The position numbers and the translations under genes are program-made. DNA of 64,000 bases from positions 434,001 through 498,000 of the forward strand of contig NZ_CP089520.1 in the NCBI RefSeq assembly GCF_021222645.1, in the 5' to 3' direction. Source of the stretch: Candidatus Nanosynbacter sp. HMT-352. Its GTDB lineage: Bacteria > Patescibacteriota > Saccharimonadia > Saccharimonadales > Saccharimonadaceae. Each line of letters opens with the position of its first letter. The first letter of the stretch is position 1. The notes under the pieces were generated by a model that was given only the letters and a program-made list of their open reading frames with translations, was not told the DNA's origin and did no database searches. Shown here in pieces: positions 18,830 through 27,308 of this stretch.

Positions 18830-18858
18830 ATTTTACACAACATTGACAATAAAGTCAA
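18830..18858 (-). promoter_or_regulatory. promoter of the LysM-CHAP gene
   Basis: Minus strand: TTGACT (18858-18853), exact 17-nt spacer, TAAAAT (18835-18830). It begins just after the mltG stop, and the transcript start would be near 18823. Confidence 0.65.
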
Positions 18859-18859
18859 T
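18842..18859. promoter_or_regulatory. inverted repeat over the -35 box of the LysM-CHAP promoter
   Basis: ATTGAC-AATAAA-GTCAAT is a perfect 6-6-6 inverted repeat covering the -35 box, so it is a candidate operator. No regulator can be named. Confidence 0.5.
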
Positions 18860-18882
18860 AAATTTTATAAAATGCGTTTTTG

Positions 18883-19959
18883 TCAAGAAATCTGGCACTT
18901 CTTTTGACAGTGAGCTTTGACATTAGCTTCGTGCTCTTCGTTGGTTTTCGCAAAATATGTAATATCATCATCGCCACTCAGGAAATATAGATAATCAGAG
19001 TTTATTGGATCAGCAGCGGCATTCAACGCGCTCAAACTAGGCGAAGCAATTGGTCCAGGAGTTAAGCCTTTTTGAATGCGTGTATTATATGGCGATTTAA
19101 GGTTTGGCGAGCGCTCTACCCCTGTTTTGTCAGCAATATATTGATATGTTACATCAGAGCCAAGCGGCATATTGGCTTTCAGGCGATTGTAAAATACGCT
19201 AGCAATCTTACGCTGATCCTCGCAAGTTTCCACACCAGACCCACAGCCGATCGACTCGCGCTGGATAATCGATGCTAGAGTTATCCCTTGATACAAAGTT
19301 AGTCCTCGAGCCTTAAATTTACCCTCTAAATTATATTTCTTAACAATTTTCTCCAGATGATTAATTGAGCGCTGCAAAACCTGTTCTGCAGTTTCATCTG
19401 GGGAAATATAGAATGTTTCACCGTAAATGTACCCTTCAAGCCCAGCATTTTCCGGTCTACCTGCAAAAACTGGACTGTCATACTTAGCGGCAAATGCCTT
19501 TTTTATCTGATCATCCGAGAACCCCGCCTTAAGTAGCACAGATTCAACCTCTCTACCATCAGAATTCTTTATTTTTTTATTCAAAGTCGATCCAGGATAA
19601 AATGTTATAGCAATCTCATCAGTTTTACCGCTGGTCAAATGATTAATTATCTCATCGACAGATTGTGAAGCTTTTACAGAATAAACGCCAGCCTTAAACT
19701 TGCTCGCCGAATTATGGATCCTCGTGTAAATAGAAAACGCCAAAGAGTTTTTAATAACCTTATTATCTTCTAAAGTTTTGGCAATATCACTAGACCCCAT
19801 ACCTTCTTTAATATTAATCCTGAAAGCTTGCCGACTATTTACGTCGACAGGAGAAAGCATCTGCTTGTACCACACTGTTGCCCCAAGGGCGCCGATTCCA
19901 GCGATAGCCACAATTATCGACAACACCAACAACCAAATACGTTGTTTACGAATTTTCAT
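18883..19959 (-). CDS. mltG: endolytic murein transglycosylase MltG
   Basis: A 358-residue membrane enzyme (YceG-like) that cuts nascent glycan strands and sets their length. One TM at about 9-30 (LLVLSIIVAIAGIGALGATVW), then a LysM-like region (FRINIKEGMGSSDIAKTLEDN) and the YceG domain with catalytic Glu in ASIIQRES, the LGSDVTYQYIADKT segment and SPYNTRIQKGLTPGPIASPS. The ATG is 14 nt inside the end of ruvX with a GGAG ahead of it. It is the last gene of the ftsA-like/TM protein/ruvX/mltG operon. Confidence 0.94.
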   Translation of the reverse strand: MKIRKQRIWLLVLSIIVAIAGIGALGATVWYKQMLSPVDVNSRQAFRINIKEGMGSSDIAKTLEDNKVIKNSLAFSIYTRIHNSASKFKAGVYSVKASQSVDEIINHLTSGKTDEIAITFYPGSTLNKKIKNSDGREVESVLLKAGFSDDQIKKAFAAKYDSPVFAGRPENAGLEGYIYGETFYISPDETAEQVLQRSINHLEKIVKKYNLEGKFKARGLTLYQGITLASIIQRESIGCGSGVETCEDQRKIASVFYNRLKANMPLGSDVTYQYIADKTGVERSPNLKSPYNTRIQKGLTPGPIASPSLSALNAAADPINSDYLYFLSGDDDITYFAKTNEEHEANVKAHCQKKCQIS

Positions 19960-20359
19960 AATTCTCCTCCAAAAAATCCTGCAAAATTATGCTAGCAGCC
20001 TCTGCATCAATCTCGCCCTTATCTTTAATTTTATTCCCCAATCTCTGCTCGGCCTGCACACTCGTTAAAGATTCGTCCTGAAAAACAATCTCTGTATCAA
20101 GCTCAATGTCTTCAAATTGCTTAACAAATTCTTCTACAAATTCCGTCTGCTTCGTTGGTTCGCCAGATTGATTTCGTGGATAACCCACTACGATCGTATC
20201 AATATCGTGTCTCAATACTAGCTCTGTTATTTCCTGGACAATATTTTCACTATTCTCCAACCAGCCAAACGGCACGGCAATTTTCACTTGCGAATCCGCC
20301 ATAGCCAAACCAATTCGCCGCGATCCAATATCTAGCGCTAAAAAGTTTTTACTTGACAT
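19946..20359 (-). CDS. ruvX: Holliday junction resolvase-like YqgF/RuvX nuclease
   Basis: A 137-residue RNase H-fold nuclease involved in pre-16S rRNA 5'-end maturation and/or junction resolution. Motifs: LALDIGSRRIGLAMAD (first Asp), IVVGYPRNQSGEPTKQ, FQDESLTSVQAEQRL and a final IDAEAASIILQDFL. Overlaps the gene before by 11 nt and mltG by 14 nt, so translation is coupled. Confidence 0.92.
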   Translation of the reverse strand: MSSKNFLALDIGSRRIGLAMADSQVKIAVPFGWLENSENIVQEITELVLRHDIDTIVVGYPRNQSGEPTKQTEFVEEFVKQFEDIELDTEIVFQDESLTSVQAEQRLGNKIKDKGEIDAEAASIILQDFLEENYENS

Positions 20360-21980
20360 CTTTTATCTTAAATTCGACATTAATCTTATTGATATCTTTT
20401 GGAACAGATTTAACCCAGAATGGCGAGAATTTAACATCGACATCCTCAACGCCTTCGATAGATTCAATAGCAGACTGAACTTCTCCGTAGCTCTTGCCTT
20501 TGGCTTGATCCTTTACGTTCGCTTCTTTAATATCTGGGCCAACCTTGCCATTCGTAGTTAAGCGCACAGTCTGAACATTATGCGCCCTAGAAAATTGTGA
20601 AAACGCAACCTTATTTACTCCATTGTCATAAATTCTCTGTGACTTCTTACCAGAAATCTCCTCTTTAAGTTTTGCTTCCACAAAGTTTTTTAGCTCATTC
20701 TTATCAATAGCCAATGCGCTGGCGGTAATTGTAGATTTTAGAGTTACAGCCCCAATCGCTTCGCCATCTACCGCCACGCTCGAGCTAGGATCTGATCGAT
20801 TTTCAACATAGCTTTCAGTTATAACCGTTGCCGAATCGCCAAATGACGACAACAATTGCTCTTTTAATCCATCGATCTTCTTTTCGCTCAGCTTGCTTTT
20901 TGCCGATTCTATATCACCAGCCGTCACAACTGTCGCAGTTTTATCGGTACCGCCACTGGTAGCAGACCGCAACGACGCAGAAATATCATCAACTGAGATA
21001 CTCATTCTTCCAGTCGCTGCATTATACTGAGCTCCGCCCTCACTAGCGGTAATAGCCCCAGAAGCAGATCCCGAACATTTATATCCTGGACAGCTCCAAC
21101 CCAATGTAGCCCCTGGAACAGTCACAGAAGAATTCAAAGTATAAGACAGTCCACTATTTTTCAAAATTGTACCAGCTGAAATAGTCACACTACTTGACGA
21201 CGAGTTACTAAAGACAACTACTCCAGTAGCCTTTTCTCCAACATTCTTTTTGCCTGTAGCAGAAAATTCAACACTAACTTCCTTTGTCAATTCTTTCTTT
21301 ATAGACTTAATAATATTAGATTTTACGTTTGTAGCGGCTGTTTCATTCAAGCCAACGGTATCACTGACCGTCATACTGGTCGTCTTTGCTGAAATAATAA
21401 CCGTGGCATGTGGCGCAAACCAAATTGCCCAAACCAAAAATACGACCAAAAGCAAGGCACTGCCGCCTATCAATAACAACTTTTTACGAAATGTATTAAA
21501 ATCAGGAACTTTCGGCTTTTTAACCATCTTTTTCAGAGAATCCAGTCCCTTAGACTCCTTCTTGTTTGCGTCAGCTATAGCATTATCTACGACAGAATCT
21601 TCATCAGATTTCTTTGATCTTTTCGCGGAATCCGCCATATCTCCAACTGCTAGTTTGCCGCCATCAATCACATCATTATCGTCATCAACTTTCAGAGCTG
21701 GAATCTCCGCAATTTCTGGCTTGCTCTGAAGTGTTTTTGCAATAGGAATTTTCGCAGACGCTGCTAATCCAATCAAAACAGAATCATTCGTGATTAATAC
21801 AATTCTCTTATCTGCTGAAGTTGCCGCCCGAGCTAGTAATCGAATATTAACCGCACTCTGTAAAACGCCAATTCTTCGAGGTGGCACCAGCGCAATAATC
21901 CTCTCTTTTGACGCCTTAATCTTACTAATTATCGTCGTAATGTCGTCTTCTACATCAATATAAATAACGTCTTTATTCAT
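20349..21980 (-). CDS. large single-TM protein, baseplate J-like extracytoplasmic region
   Basis: A 543-residue protein of a kind found in many CPR genomes and often labelled baseplate J/gp47-like. Residues 1-90 form a cytoplasmic alpha/beta domain (IIALVPPRRIGVLQSAVNIR, IVLITNDSVLIGLAASA), 95-165 is an acidic/lysine linker, 170-190 is one TM (LLLIGGSALLLVVFLVWAIW), and about 345 outside residues are Ser/Thr/Val-rich beta structure ending in KFSPFWVKSVPKDINKINVE. It is two bases after the FtsA-like gene. Function unknown; the conserved pairing suggests an envelope machine in which the ATPase binds its cytoplasmic domain. No phage genes are near. Confidence 0.7.
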   Translation of the reverse strand: MNKDVIYIDVEDDITTIISKIKASKERIIALVPPRRIGVLQSAVNIRLLARAATSADKRIVLITNDSVLIGLAASAKIPIAKTLQSKPEIAEIPALKVDDDNDVIDGGKLAVGDMADSAKRSKKSDEDSVVDNAIADANKKESKGLDSLKKMVKKPKVPDFNTFRKKLLLIGGSALLLVVFLVWAIWFAPHATVIISAKTTSMTVSDTVGLNETAATNVKSNIIKSIKKELTKEVSVEFSATGKKNVGEKATGVVVFSNSSSSSVTISAGTILKNSGLSYTLNSSVTVPGATLGWSCPGYKCSGSASGAITASEGGAQYNAATGRMSISVDDISASLRSATSGGTDKTATVVTAGDIESAKSKLSEKKIDGLKEQLLSSFGDSATVITESYVENRSDPSSSVAVDGEAIGAVTLKSTITASALAIDKNELKNFVEAKLKEEISGKKSQRIYDNGVNKVAFSQFSRAHNVQTVRLTTNGKVGPDIKEANVKDQAKGKSYGEVQSAIESIEGVEDVDVKFSPFWVKSVPKDINKINVEFKIKDVK

Positions 21981-21981
21981 T

Positions 21982-23244
21982 TTAAATCTTTAACAACCTA
22001 TTTACTTTTTCAACTAAACTATTACCGTCCTGACTACCGATAATTGTATCATATCCAACTCGCAACAAGCCCATTGCTGTTACAAATGTGTGATCACTAA
22101 TATCTCCAGTTTCATCGATTATCCCTGTAATATCACTCGGATTAATATACTGAACCACAGGTTTCTTAGTAAAAGGCAAATCCTCTGGCCAGCGTCGAAT
22201 TTTCAGAGCTTCGGTAACTTTCTGCAAGCTCGATCCGCCGCCGCACAGTAAAATCCTATTAGGCAAATAGTCAACATTATCAAAATCACTCAGCGCTAAT
22301 TCAACGCCCGATAGCCAAACCTCCAAAGTCTTATCGATCGCTATGTCAACTTTCTTCTTTACGCTAGGCCTCAAATTCTCATTATCAATATTCAGCTTCA
22401 ACTTTTCTGCATCTTTGAAGCTTAAATCCAGGTCGGCCGCGATAGTTCTAGTGAAACTTCGTCCACCAATACCAAACATCTTTGTGCCTTCGACTCCGCC
22501 GTCATTAACAACTGCAATATCCGTCGTGCCACCACCAATGTCCGCTAGAATCGCCGTGAAATTGCTATCCGTATCCGATCCCAAAACACTCCTACTCACC
22601 GCAAATGGCTCAGCAGCCACAGCCACCAAATCTAACGCCAGCTCATCAGCAACCTTTTCTAACGCGCCAATGTGAACCATCGGAGCAAATGCTGTGTAGA
22701 TCTGTACAGCCACATCTCGTCCCTGAAAACCGATCGGATTTGAGACTTTATAGCCGTCAATATGAATACTCACCAGAGCAGAATTGACTAATTTCACCTC
22801 TACATCTTCATTGCCAGTTTCTAGCGCAATTTGAGCCTGAGCTTTTCCCTGAGCTCGCTCCTGAACCTTCTCAATGATAAATTCCATCTCATCAATATCT
22901 AATGGCTTATTTGGCTGCGGCCTACGATAGCGAATAGTATTCGTAACACCCTTAACTAGTTCACCCGCAATACCAATAACAACTCGCTTACCCTGAACAC
23001 CGGCTTGATCTTCAGCTTCAGACAGAGCCTCTTCGCAGTTCGCCACAACACCAGCAATATCAGCAATTGCACCACTGTGCATATCGCCCATTTCCTGCTG
23101 TTTTCGACCAACGCCGATAATCTTCAGCTCGTCGTCTTTAACTTCGGCGATCAACGCCTTAACCACTTCCGTACCAATATCTAAGCTAACCAATAGTTCT
23201 CGACTATCTTTATCAGACTTCTTTAACATGTCTTTCAATGCCAT
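21982..23244 (-). CDS. FtsA/PilM-like actin-fold ATPase
   Basis: A 420-residue actin-like ATPase. Phosphate 1 LVSLDIGTEVVKALIAEV, SHS2/1C region (about 85-160), phosphate 2 ILADIGGGTTDIAVVNDGG and adenosine motif RILLCGGGSSLQKV are all present. It fits FtsA better than PilM by domain order, but ftsZ, ftsQ and ftsW are not nearby and I see no clear C-terminal membrane-targeting helix beyond EKVNRLLKI. First gene of a four-gene operon with the TM protein, ruvX and mltG. A role in division or wall synthesis fits mltG in the operon; this is inferred. Confidence 0.8.
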   Translation of the reverse strand: MALKDMLKKSDKDSRELLVSLDIGTEVVKALIAEVKDDELKIIGVGRKQQEMGDMHSGAIADIAGVVANCEEALSEAEDQAGVQGKRVVIGIAGELVKGVTNTIRYRRPQPNKPLDIDEMEFIIEKVQERAQGKAQAQIALETGNEDVEVKLVNSALVSIHIDGYKVSNPIGFQGRDVAVQIYTAFAPMVHIGALEKVADELALDLVAVAAEPFAVSRSVLGSDTDSNFTAILADIGGGTTDIAVVNDGGVEGTKMFGIGGRSFTRTIAADLDLSFKDAEKLKLNIDNENLRPSVKKKVDIAIDKTLEVWLSGVELALSDFDNVDYLPNRILLCGGGSSLQKVTEALKIRRWPEDLPFTKKPVVQYINPSDITGIIDETGDISDHTFVTAMGLLRVGYDTIIGSQDGNSLVEKVNRLLKI

Positions 23245-23293
23245 ATAAGAAATATTATATAACGCTTGTGATTTTAGAGCAACAGTTAATTAT

Positions 23294-25177
23294 CTATCTT
23301 AAAACAGCCTTGATTCGACGAATTCCAGCCGAGCTAGATTCTTCTTTGGTGATTTTGAATCGCTTGCCATCTTCAGATAGAACTCCAGTGTGTTCGACGT
23401 GTGGACCGCCGCAGACTTCAAAGCTGACGATATTATCATCCTTGCCAATAGAATACACCTTAACTTTATCACCGTAACGCTCACCGAATGCACCAATTGC
23501 ACCCATATTTAGCGCCTCGCCTGTAGGATAAACAGCAAAGCTAACTGGCAAATCTTCATCAATCCAAGCATTAACTTGATCTTCGACGGCCTGTTTTTCT
23601 TCTGGCGTCAATTTGTCGTGATTAAAATCAAAGCGTAATCGATCGGCAGTAATATTACTTCCGTGCTGCTGTAAATCTGGCGCATTCAAAACCTTACGTA
23701 ACGCCGCGCCCAACAAATGCGTCGCCGTGTGATATTTCAGATGAATAGAATCATGACCTTCCAGGCCACCGCTAAATTGCCCCTTGCGAGCCGTCTTAGA
23801 GCGCTGTCGTTGCTCATTCATTTTCGCGGTAAATTCCTCGCGCCAATTGTCCGAAAGCTTAATTCCTTGTTTATACGCCTCTTCCGTACTGAGTTCCACC
23901 GGGAAACCGAAAGTGTCGTACAAAGTGAACAATTCTTCACCAGTCAAGCCATCGTCAACGTAGCGTTGCATTTGTCGCAAACCTTTTCTCAAAGTCTGAC
24001 GAAAAGCCTTCTCCTCCTTAACAAGGACAGCAATTATATTGTCGCGATTATTCTTCACCTCTGGAAAATCGGCTTCATACAAATCAGCAATCGTCGGCAC
24101 AACTTCTTGCAGGAAATTCTGCTCGATTCCCAAATCAAAACTATAGCGAATTGCCCGACGGAGCAGACGACGCATCACATAGCCTTGCTCTTTATTACTT
24201 GGCACACACCCATCAACCGCCATAAACGTCGCAGCCCTCAAATGATCAGCAATCACTCGCATACTTTCGGTATGTGAAGCATAATCCTTGCCACTCAGAT
24301 CTTGCAGTTTTTCAATAATCGGCCAGAGCAAACTAATCTTAAAGACGTCAGGATCATTATTTGCTGCAGCCGCGATTCGCTCAAGTCCAGATCCATGATC
24401 AATATTTGGCTTATCGAGTGGTTCAAATTGCCCCTCAGCAACTTTTTTGTACGCCATAAATACGTTATTACCAATCTCCATAAATCGACCACAATCGCAA
24501 TTCGGATGACAATTTTCACCAAATTTTGGATCATGCTCAATGAAATCAAACTCATAAAACATCTCACTATCCGGACCACACGGATCACCAACCGGAGTAG
24601 TTTCTGGACCGCCATTGCGACTCCACCAGTTTTTGCTGCCGTCATAAAAGAAAATTCTTTCACCTGGATTTACACCACGCGCCGCTCCCTGCTCTTCGCT
24701 GCCGATATCCGCCATCTTTGCATCAATGCCCTTTTCTGCAAACTTTTTCTGCCACAATTTAGCCGCTTCAACATCTTTATCGATATTATATTCCGGCGCA
24801 CCAATAAAACACGTTACATACAATCTCTGCGGATCAAGACCAATTTCCTCAGTCAAAAACGTCCACATCCAACCAATTTGTTCTTCCTTAAAATAGTCGC
24901 CCAAACTCCAGTTTCCAAGCATCTCAAAAAATGTCGTATGACGATTATCGCCAATGTCGTCGATGTCCTGCGCTCGCAAACACGTTTGAGAATCGGCAAT
25001 TCTCTTACCTTCGGGATGCGTCTCACCAAGCAAGTACGGAATCATCGGCTGCATTCCGGCGCCCGTAAATAAAGTCGTCGGGTCATTAGTTAAAATCAAC
25101 GGCGCACGCTCAACAACGGCGTGACCCTGTTTTTTATAAAATTCAAGATATTTACTACGTATTTTTTGGGCATTCAT
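23294..25177 (-). CDS. alaS: alanyl-tRNA synthetase, short form without C-Ala domain
   Basis: A 627-residue enzyme that charges tRNA-Ala. The class II catalytic domain (TTLFTGAGMQPMIPYLLGE, HTTFFEMLGNWSLGDYFKE, DHGSGLERIAA) and tRNA-binding helices are complete, and the editing domain has both metal motifs (HTATHLLGAALRK; CGGPHVEHTG). The protein stops right after the editing domain (KEESSSAGIRRIKAVLR), whereas usual bacterial AlaRS (about 875 aa) continues with a DHHA1/C-Ala domain. ATG 25177 (MNAQKIRSKYLEFY) is chosen: a TATAAT ends 7 nt upstream. Confidence 0.95.
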   Translation of the reverse strand: MNAQKIRSKYLEFYKKQGHAVVERAPLILTNDPTTLFTGAGMQPMIPYLLGETHPEGKRIADSQTCLRAQDIDDIGDNRHTTFFEMLGNWSLGDYFKEEQIGWMWTFLTEEIGLDPQRLYVTCFIGAPEYNIDKDVEAAKLWQKKFAEKGIDAKMADIGSEEQGAARGVNPGERIFFYDGSKNWWSRNGGPETTPVGDPCGPDSEMFYEFDFIEHDPKFGENCHPNCDCGRFMEIGNNVFMAYKKVAEGQFEPLDKPNIDHGSGLERIAAAANNDPDVFKISLLWPIIEKLQDLSGKDYASHTESMRVIADHLRAATFMAVDGCVPSNKEQGYVMRRLLRRAIRYSFDLGIEQNFLQEVVPTIADLYEADFPEVKNNRDNIIAVLVKEEKAFRQTLRKGLRQMQRYVDDGLTGEELFTLYDTFGFPVELSTEEAYKQGIKLSDNWREEFTAKMNEQRQRSKTARKGQFSGGLEGHDSIHLKYHTATHLLGAALRKVLNAPDLQQHGSNITADRLRFDFNHDKLTPEEKQAVEDQVNAWIDEDLPVSFAVYPTGEALNMGAIGAFGERYGDKVKVYSIGKDDNIVSFEVCGGPHVEHTGVLSEDGKRFKITKEESSSAGIRRIKAVLR

Positions 25178-25201
25178 GAGTGTTATTATACCATAAAATA
25201 G

Positions 25202-25220
25202 CCCCACCTTACAGATGGGG
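25202..25220 (-). terminator. probable terminator of rpsP
   Basis: CCCCA/TGGGG stem (5 bp plus a partial extension) 30 nt after the rpsP stop, followed on the minus strand by CTATTTTA. Weak T tract. The alaS -10 follows at once. Confidence 0.5.
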
Positions 25221-25250
25221 TTTATAGGTCAAATCGCCAATCTCAACAGA

Positions 25251-25586
25251 TTATTCAGCTGGCTCTTCTTTTGGTTGATTCTTGCGAAGTTTTTCTGGAT
25301 TACGGATAGCTTTGTGCTTATCAGCAGAAACTTCCTTAACCCACTTTGGCAATTTAACGCCAGCTTCTTTCAATAACTTAACTACGCGTGGTGTTGGCTG
25401 TGCGCCATTGTCCAAATATTTCTGAACCAATTCAACTTGGATATTTGATTCTTTAGTGTGTGGGTTGTAGCTACCGACATAAGCGACTACACGACCGCTT
25501 GATGGATGACGATGTGCTTCTTGTACCGCCAAACGATATACTGGATAACCTTTGCGACCCAAACGTTGCAAACGAATTGCTAGCAT
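25251..25586 (-). CDS. rpsP: 30S ribosomal protein S16
   Basis: A 111-residue ribosomal protein. MLAIRLQRLGRKGYPVYRLAV and HPSSGRVVAYVGSYNPHTKE are diagnostic. A lysine- and glutamate-rich tail of about 25 residues follows the core, common in this phylum. An AAGGA lies 12 nt before the ATG. It follows mnmA by 76 nt. Confidence 0.97.
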   Translation of the reverse strand: MLAIRLQRLGRKGYPVYRLAVQEAHRHPSSGRVVAYVGSYNPHTKESNIQVELVQKYLDNGAQPTPRVVKLLKEAGVKLPKWVKEVSADKHKAIRNPEKLRKNQPKEEPAE

Positions 25587-25662
25587 AAAATTAATTCTTC
25601 CTTTAACTCTACGTTTTATTATTCCTTACTTTAGAACAGTTTACACTATTTCTCCCATAAGG

Positions 25663-26715
25663 TCAATCTGTTTTCACGATTCCGCCACCCAAACATTCAT
25701 CACCGTCATATATTACCGCAGATTGACCCGCGGCTACGGCACGCTCCGAAGCAGAAAGGTGCACAATATCTCCGTCAATTTTCGCGTCGAATAAAGCGCC
25801 TCGATGACGCAGCCGAACTTGCACATTCCTATCTTTATGCGGCGCTTGATTAATCCAATGAACATCCGCCAGCCTAAGTTCTTTTCGCCACAAACTTTCA
25901 TTATCAATCGAGCGCGACACGTAAACCTCATTTTTCTCCATATCCTTGCCCACAACATAATAAGGTAGTCCGCCACCAACATTCAGCCCATGACGCTGAC
26001 CGAGTGTATAGAAAATTGCGCCGTCATGCTTACCGACGACAGATCCCGTCTGTTGATCAATAATATTTCCTGGCGCAGTTTTAACATATTCCGACAAAAA
26101 CTCGCGAATTCCAACTTGCCCAACAAAACAAATTCCCATCGATTCCTTTTTACTAGCCGTCCACAAACCACGCTCTTTCGCCATTTCGCGAACTTCCGCC
26201 TTAGTAAAATCACCCAACGGAAATATGGTTTTTGACAAAGCTTCCGAAGTCACTCGATATAAGAAGTAGGTTTGGTCTTTATTATCATCACGGGCGCGTA
26301 ACAATTTAGCCGACGAAGACGATTCATGCGCAACGCGCGCATAATGCCCCGTGGCGATATAATCCGCTCCAGCCGCCAACGAAGCCTCCAAAAATATCTT
26401 AAACTTCACTTCTTGATTACACATAATATCTGGGTTTGGCGTGCGACCCGCTTGATATTCGCGAATCATGTAATCGACAACGTTTTGCTTATATTCTTTC
26501 TGGAAATCAAAAACTCGAAAATCAATGCCCAAACCAACCGCCACACGCTTAGCGTCAGCAACATCTTCCGCCCACGGACAATGCATTCCAGGAAGATCTT
26601 CCGACCAGTTCTTCATATAAACTCCTGTCACGTCATAGCCTTGCTCGACCAATAGCGCCGCAGCTACAGATGAATCTACGCCACCAGACATACCGACAAA
26701 AACTTTCTTACTCAT
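25663..26715 (-). CDS. mnmA: tRNA-specific 2-thiouridylase MnmA
   Basis: A 350-residue enzyme making 2-thiouridine at the wobble base of tRNA-Lys, -Glu and -Gln. The PP-loop GMSGGVDSSVAA binds ATP; catalytic cysteines are in NPDIMCNQEVKF and GICFVGQVGIREFL. The C-terminal beta-barrel (VRLRHRGALFDA, ERAVAAGQSAVIYDGDECLGGG) is complete. Its ATG overlaps the stop of ydcF by 4 nt. The sulfur donor, a cysteine desulfurase, is the first gene of the same operon, so the operon supplies a whole sulfur-transfer route. Confidence 0.96.
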   Translation of the reverse strand: MSKKVFVGMSGGVDSSVAAALLVEQGYDVTGVYMKNWSEDLPGMHCPWAEDVADAKRVAVGLGIDFRVFDFQKEYKQNVVDYMIREYQAGRTPNPDIMCNQEVKFKIFLEASLAAGADYIATGHYARVAHESSSSAKLLRARDDNKDQTYFLYRVTSEALSKTIFPLGDFTKAEVREMAKERGLWTASKKESMGICFVGQVGIREFLSEYVKTAPGNIIDQQTGSVVGKHDGAIFYTLGQRHGLNVGGGLPYYVVGKDMEKNEVYVSRSIDNESLWRKELRLADVHWINQAPHKDRNVQVRLRHRGALFDAKIDGDIVHLSASERAVAAGQSAVIYDGDECLGGGIVKTD

Positions 26716-27308
26716 CTAGACAACCCCATAGCAAATAGCCCAATTCTCATTAATTCGCCCATAGCTAGCCACCAACCCCACGGCGTCAACCACCACAACG
26801 AACTCCAGTTTTTATCGGAAGATACTGGATGGCTTCGAACTTTCACATCGTCAAATTGCGCTGAAAATTCGAGTTGCGCCCGACGCATATGATATCCACT
26901 CGTCACCAAAATCACATCTTCAATTTTTCGTGAATCGACAATCTTCTTCACCTCAGTGGCGTTTTGTCTGGTCGTTTCGGAAGACTCGTCCATAACAATG
27001 GCTTTCTCTGGAACGCCGCTGTTAATCGCTCGTTGATACATAGCCTTAGCGTTGGACGGTCCAGTTTTATCGGCCGCCGCGCCCGACACAACGATCAACG
27101 GTGCCCAACCTTCTTTATACAGTTTAATAGCCTCGTCAGTTCGCGCATTCGTATCGCCACCGCTGACAACAACTATTGCATCCGCCTTACGACAATCGCC
27201 TTCGCCTACACTTTGGCATTTTCCCAAATCATTCGGCGATAAATACGCGCTAAGCCCAAAAATCACCAAAGCAGCAAAAATCATTAAGCCAACTAATTTA
27301 TGGATCAT
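26712..27308 (-). CDS. YdcF/SanA-like DUF218 membrane protein
   Basis: A 198-residue protein with an N-terminal TM anchor (LVGLMIFAALVIFGLSAYL) and a DUF218 domain outside: ADAIVVVSGGDTNARTDEAIKLY, PLIVVSGAAADKTGPSNAKAMY, VMDESSETTRQNATEV and ILVTSGYHMRRAQLEF. The C-terminus is again hydrophobic with Trp residues. DUF218 proteins such as SanA affect envelope integrity, but the reaction is not known. Four-base overlaps with nifS and mnmA place it in that operon although no functional link to tRNA thiolation is evident. Confidence 0.85.
   Translation of the reverse strand: MIHKLVGLMIFAALVIFGLSAYLSPNDLGKCQSVGEGDCRKADAIVVVSGGDTNARTDEAIKLYKEGWAPLIVVSGAAADKTGPSNAKAMYQRAINSGVPEKAIVMDESSETTRQNATEVKKIVDSRKIEDVILVTSGYHMRRAQLEFSAQFDDVKVRSHPVSSDKNWSSLWWLTPWGWWLAMGELMRIGLFAMGLSR

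Noticed and set aside
21982-23244. A division (dcw) cluster
   Set aside because: Only the FtsA-like gene is present; ftsZ, ftsW, mraY and murC-G are not adjacent, and murA and murB lie far away in separate units.
24302-25072. A 256-codon plus-strand frame opposite alaS
   Set aside because: alaS is certain on the other strand; the plus frame is a by-product of codon use (many Arg, Ile, Phe and Thr) with no domain.
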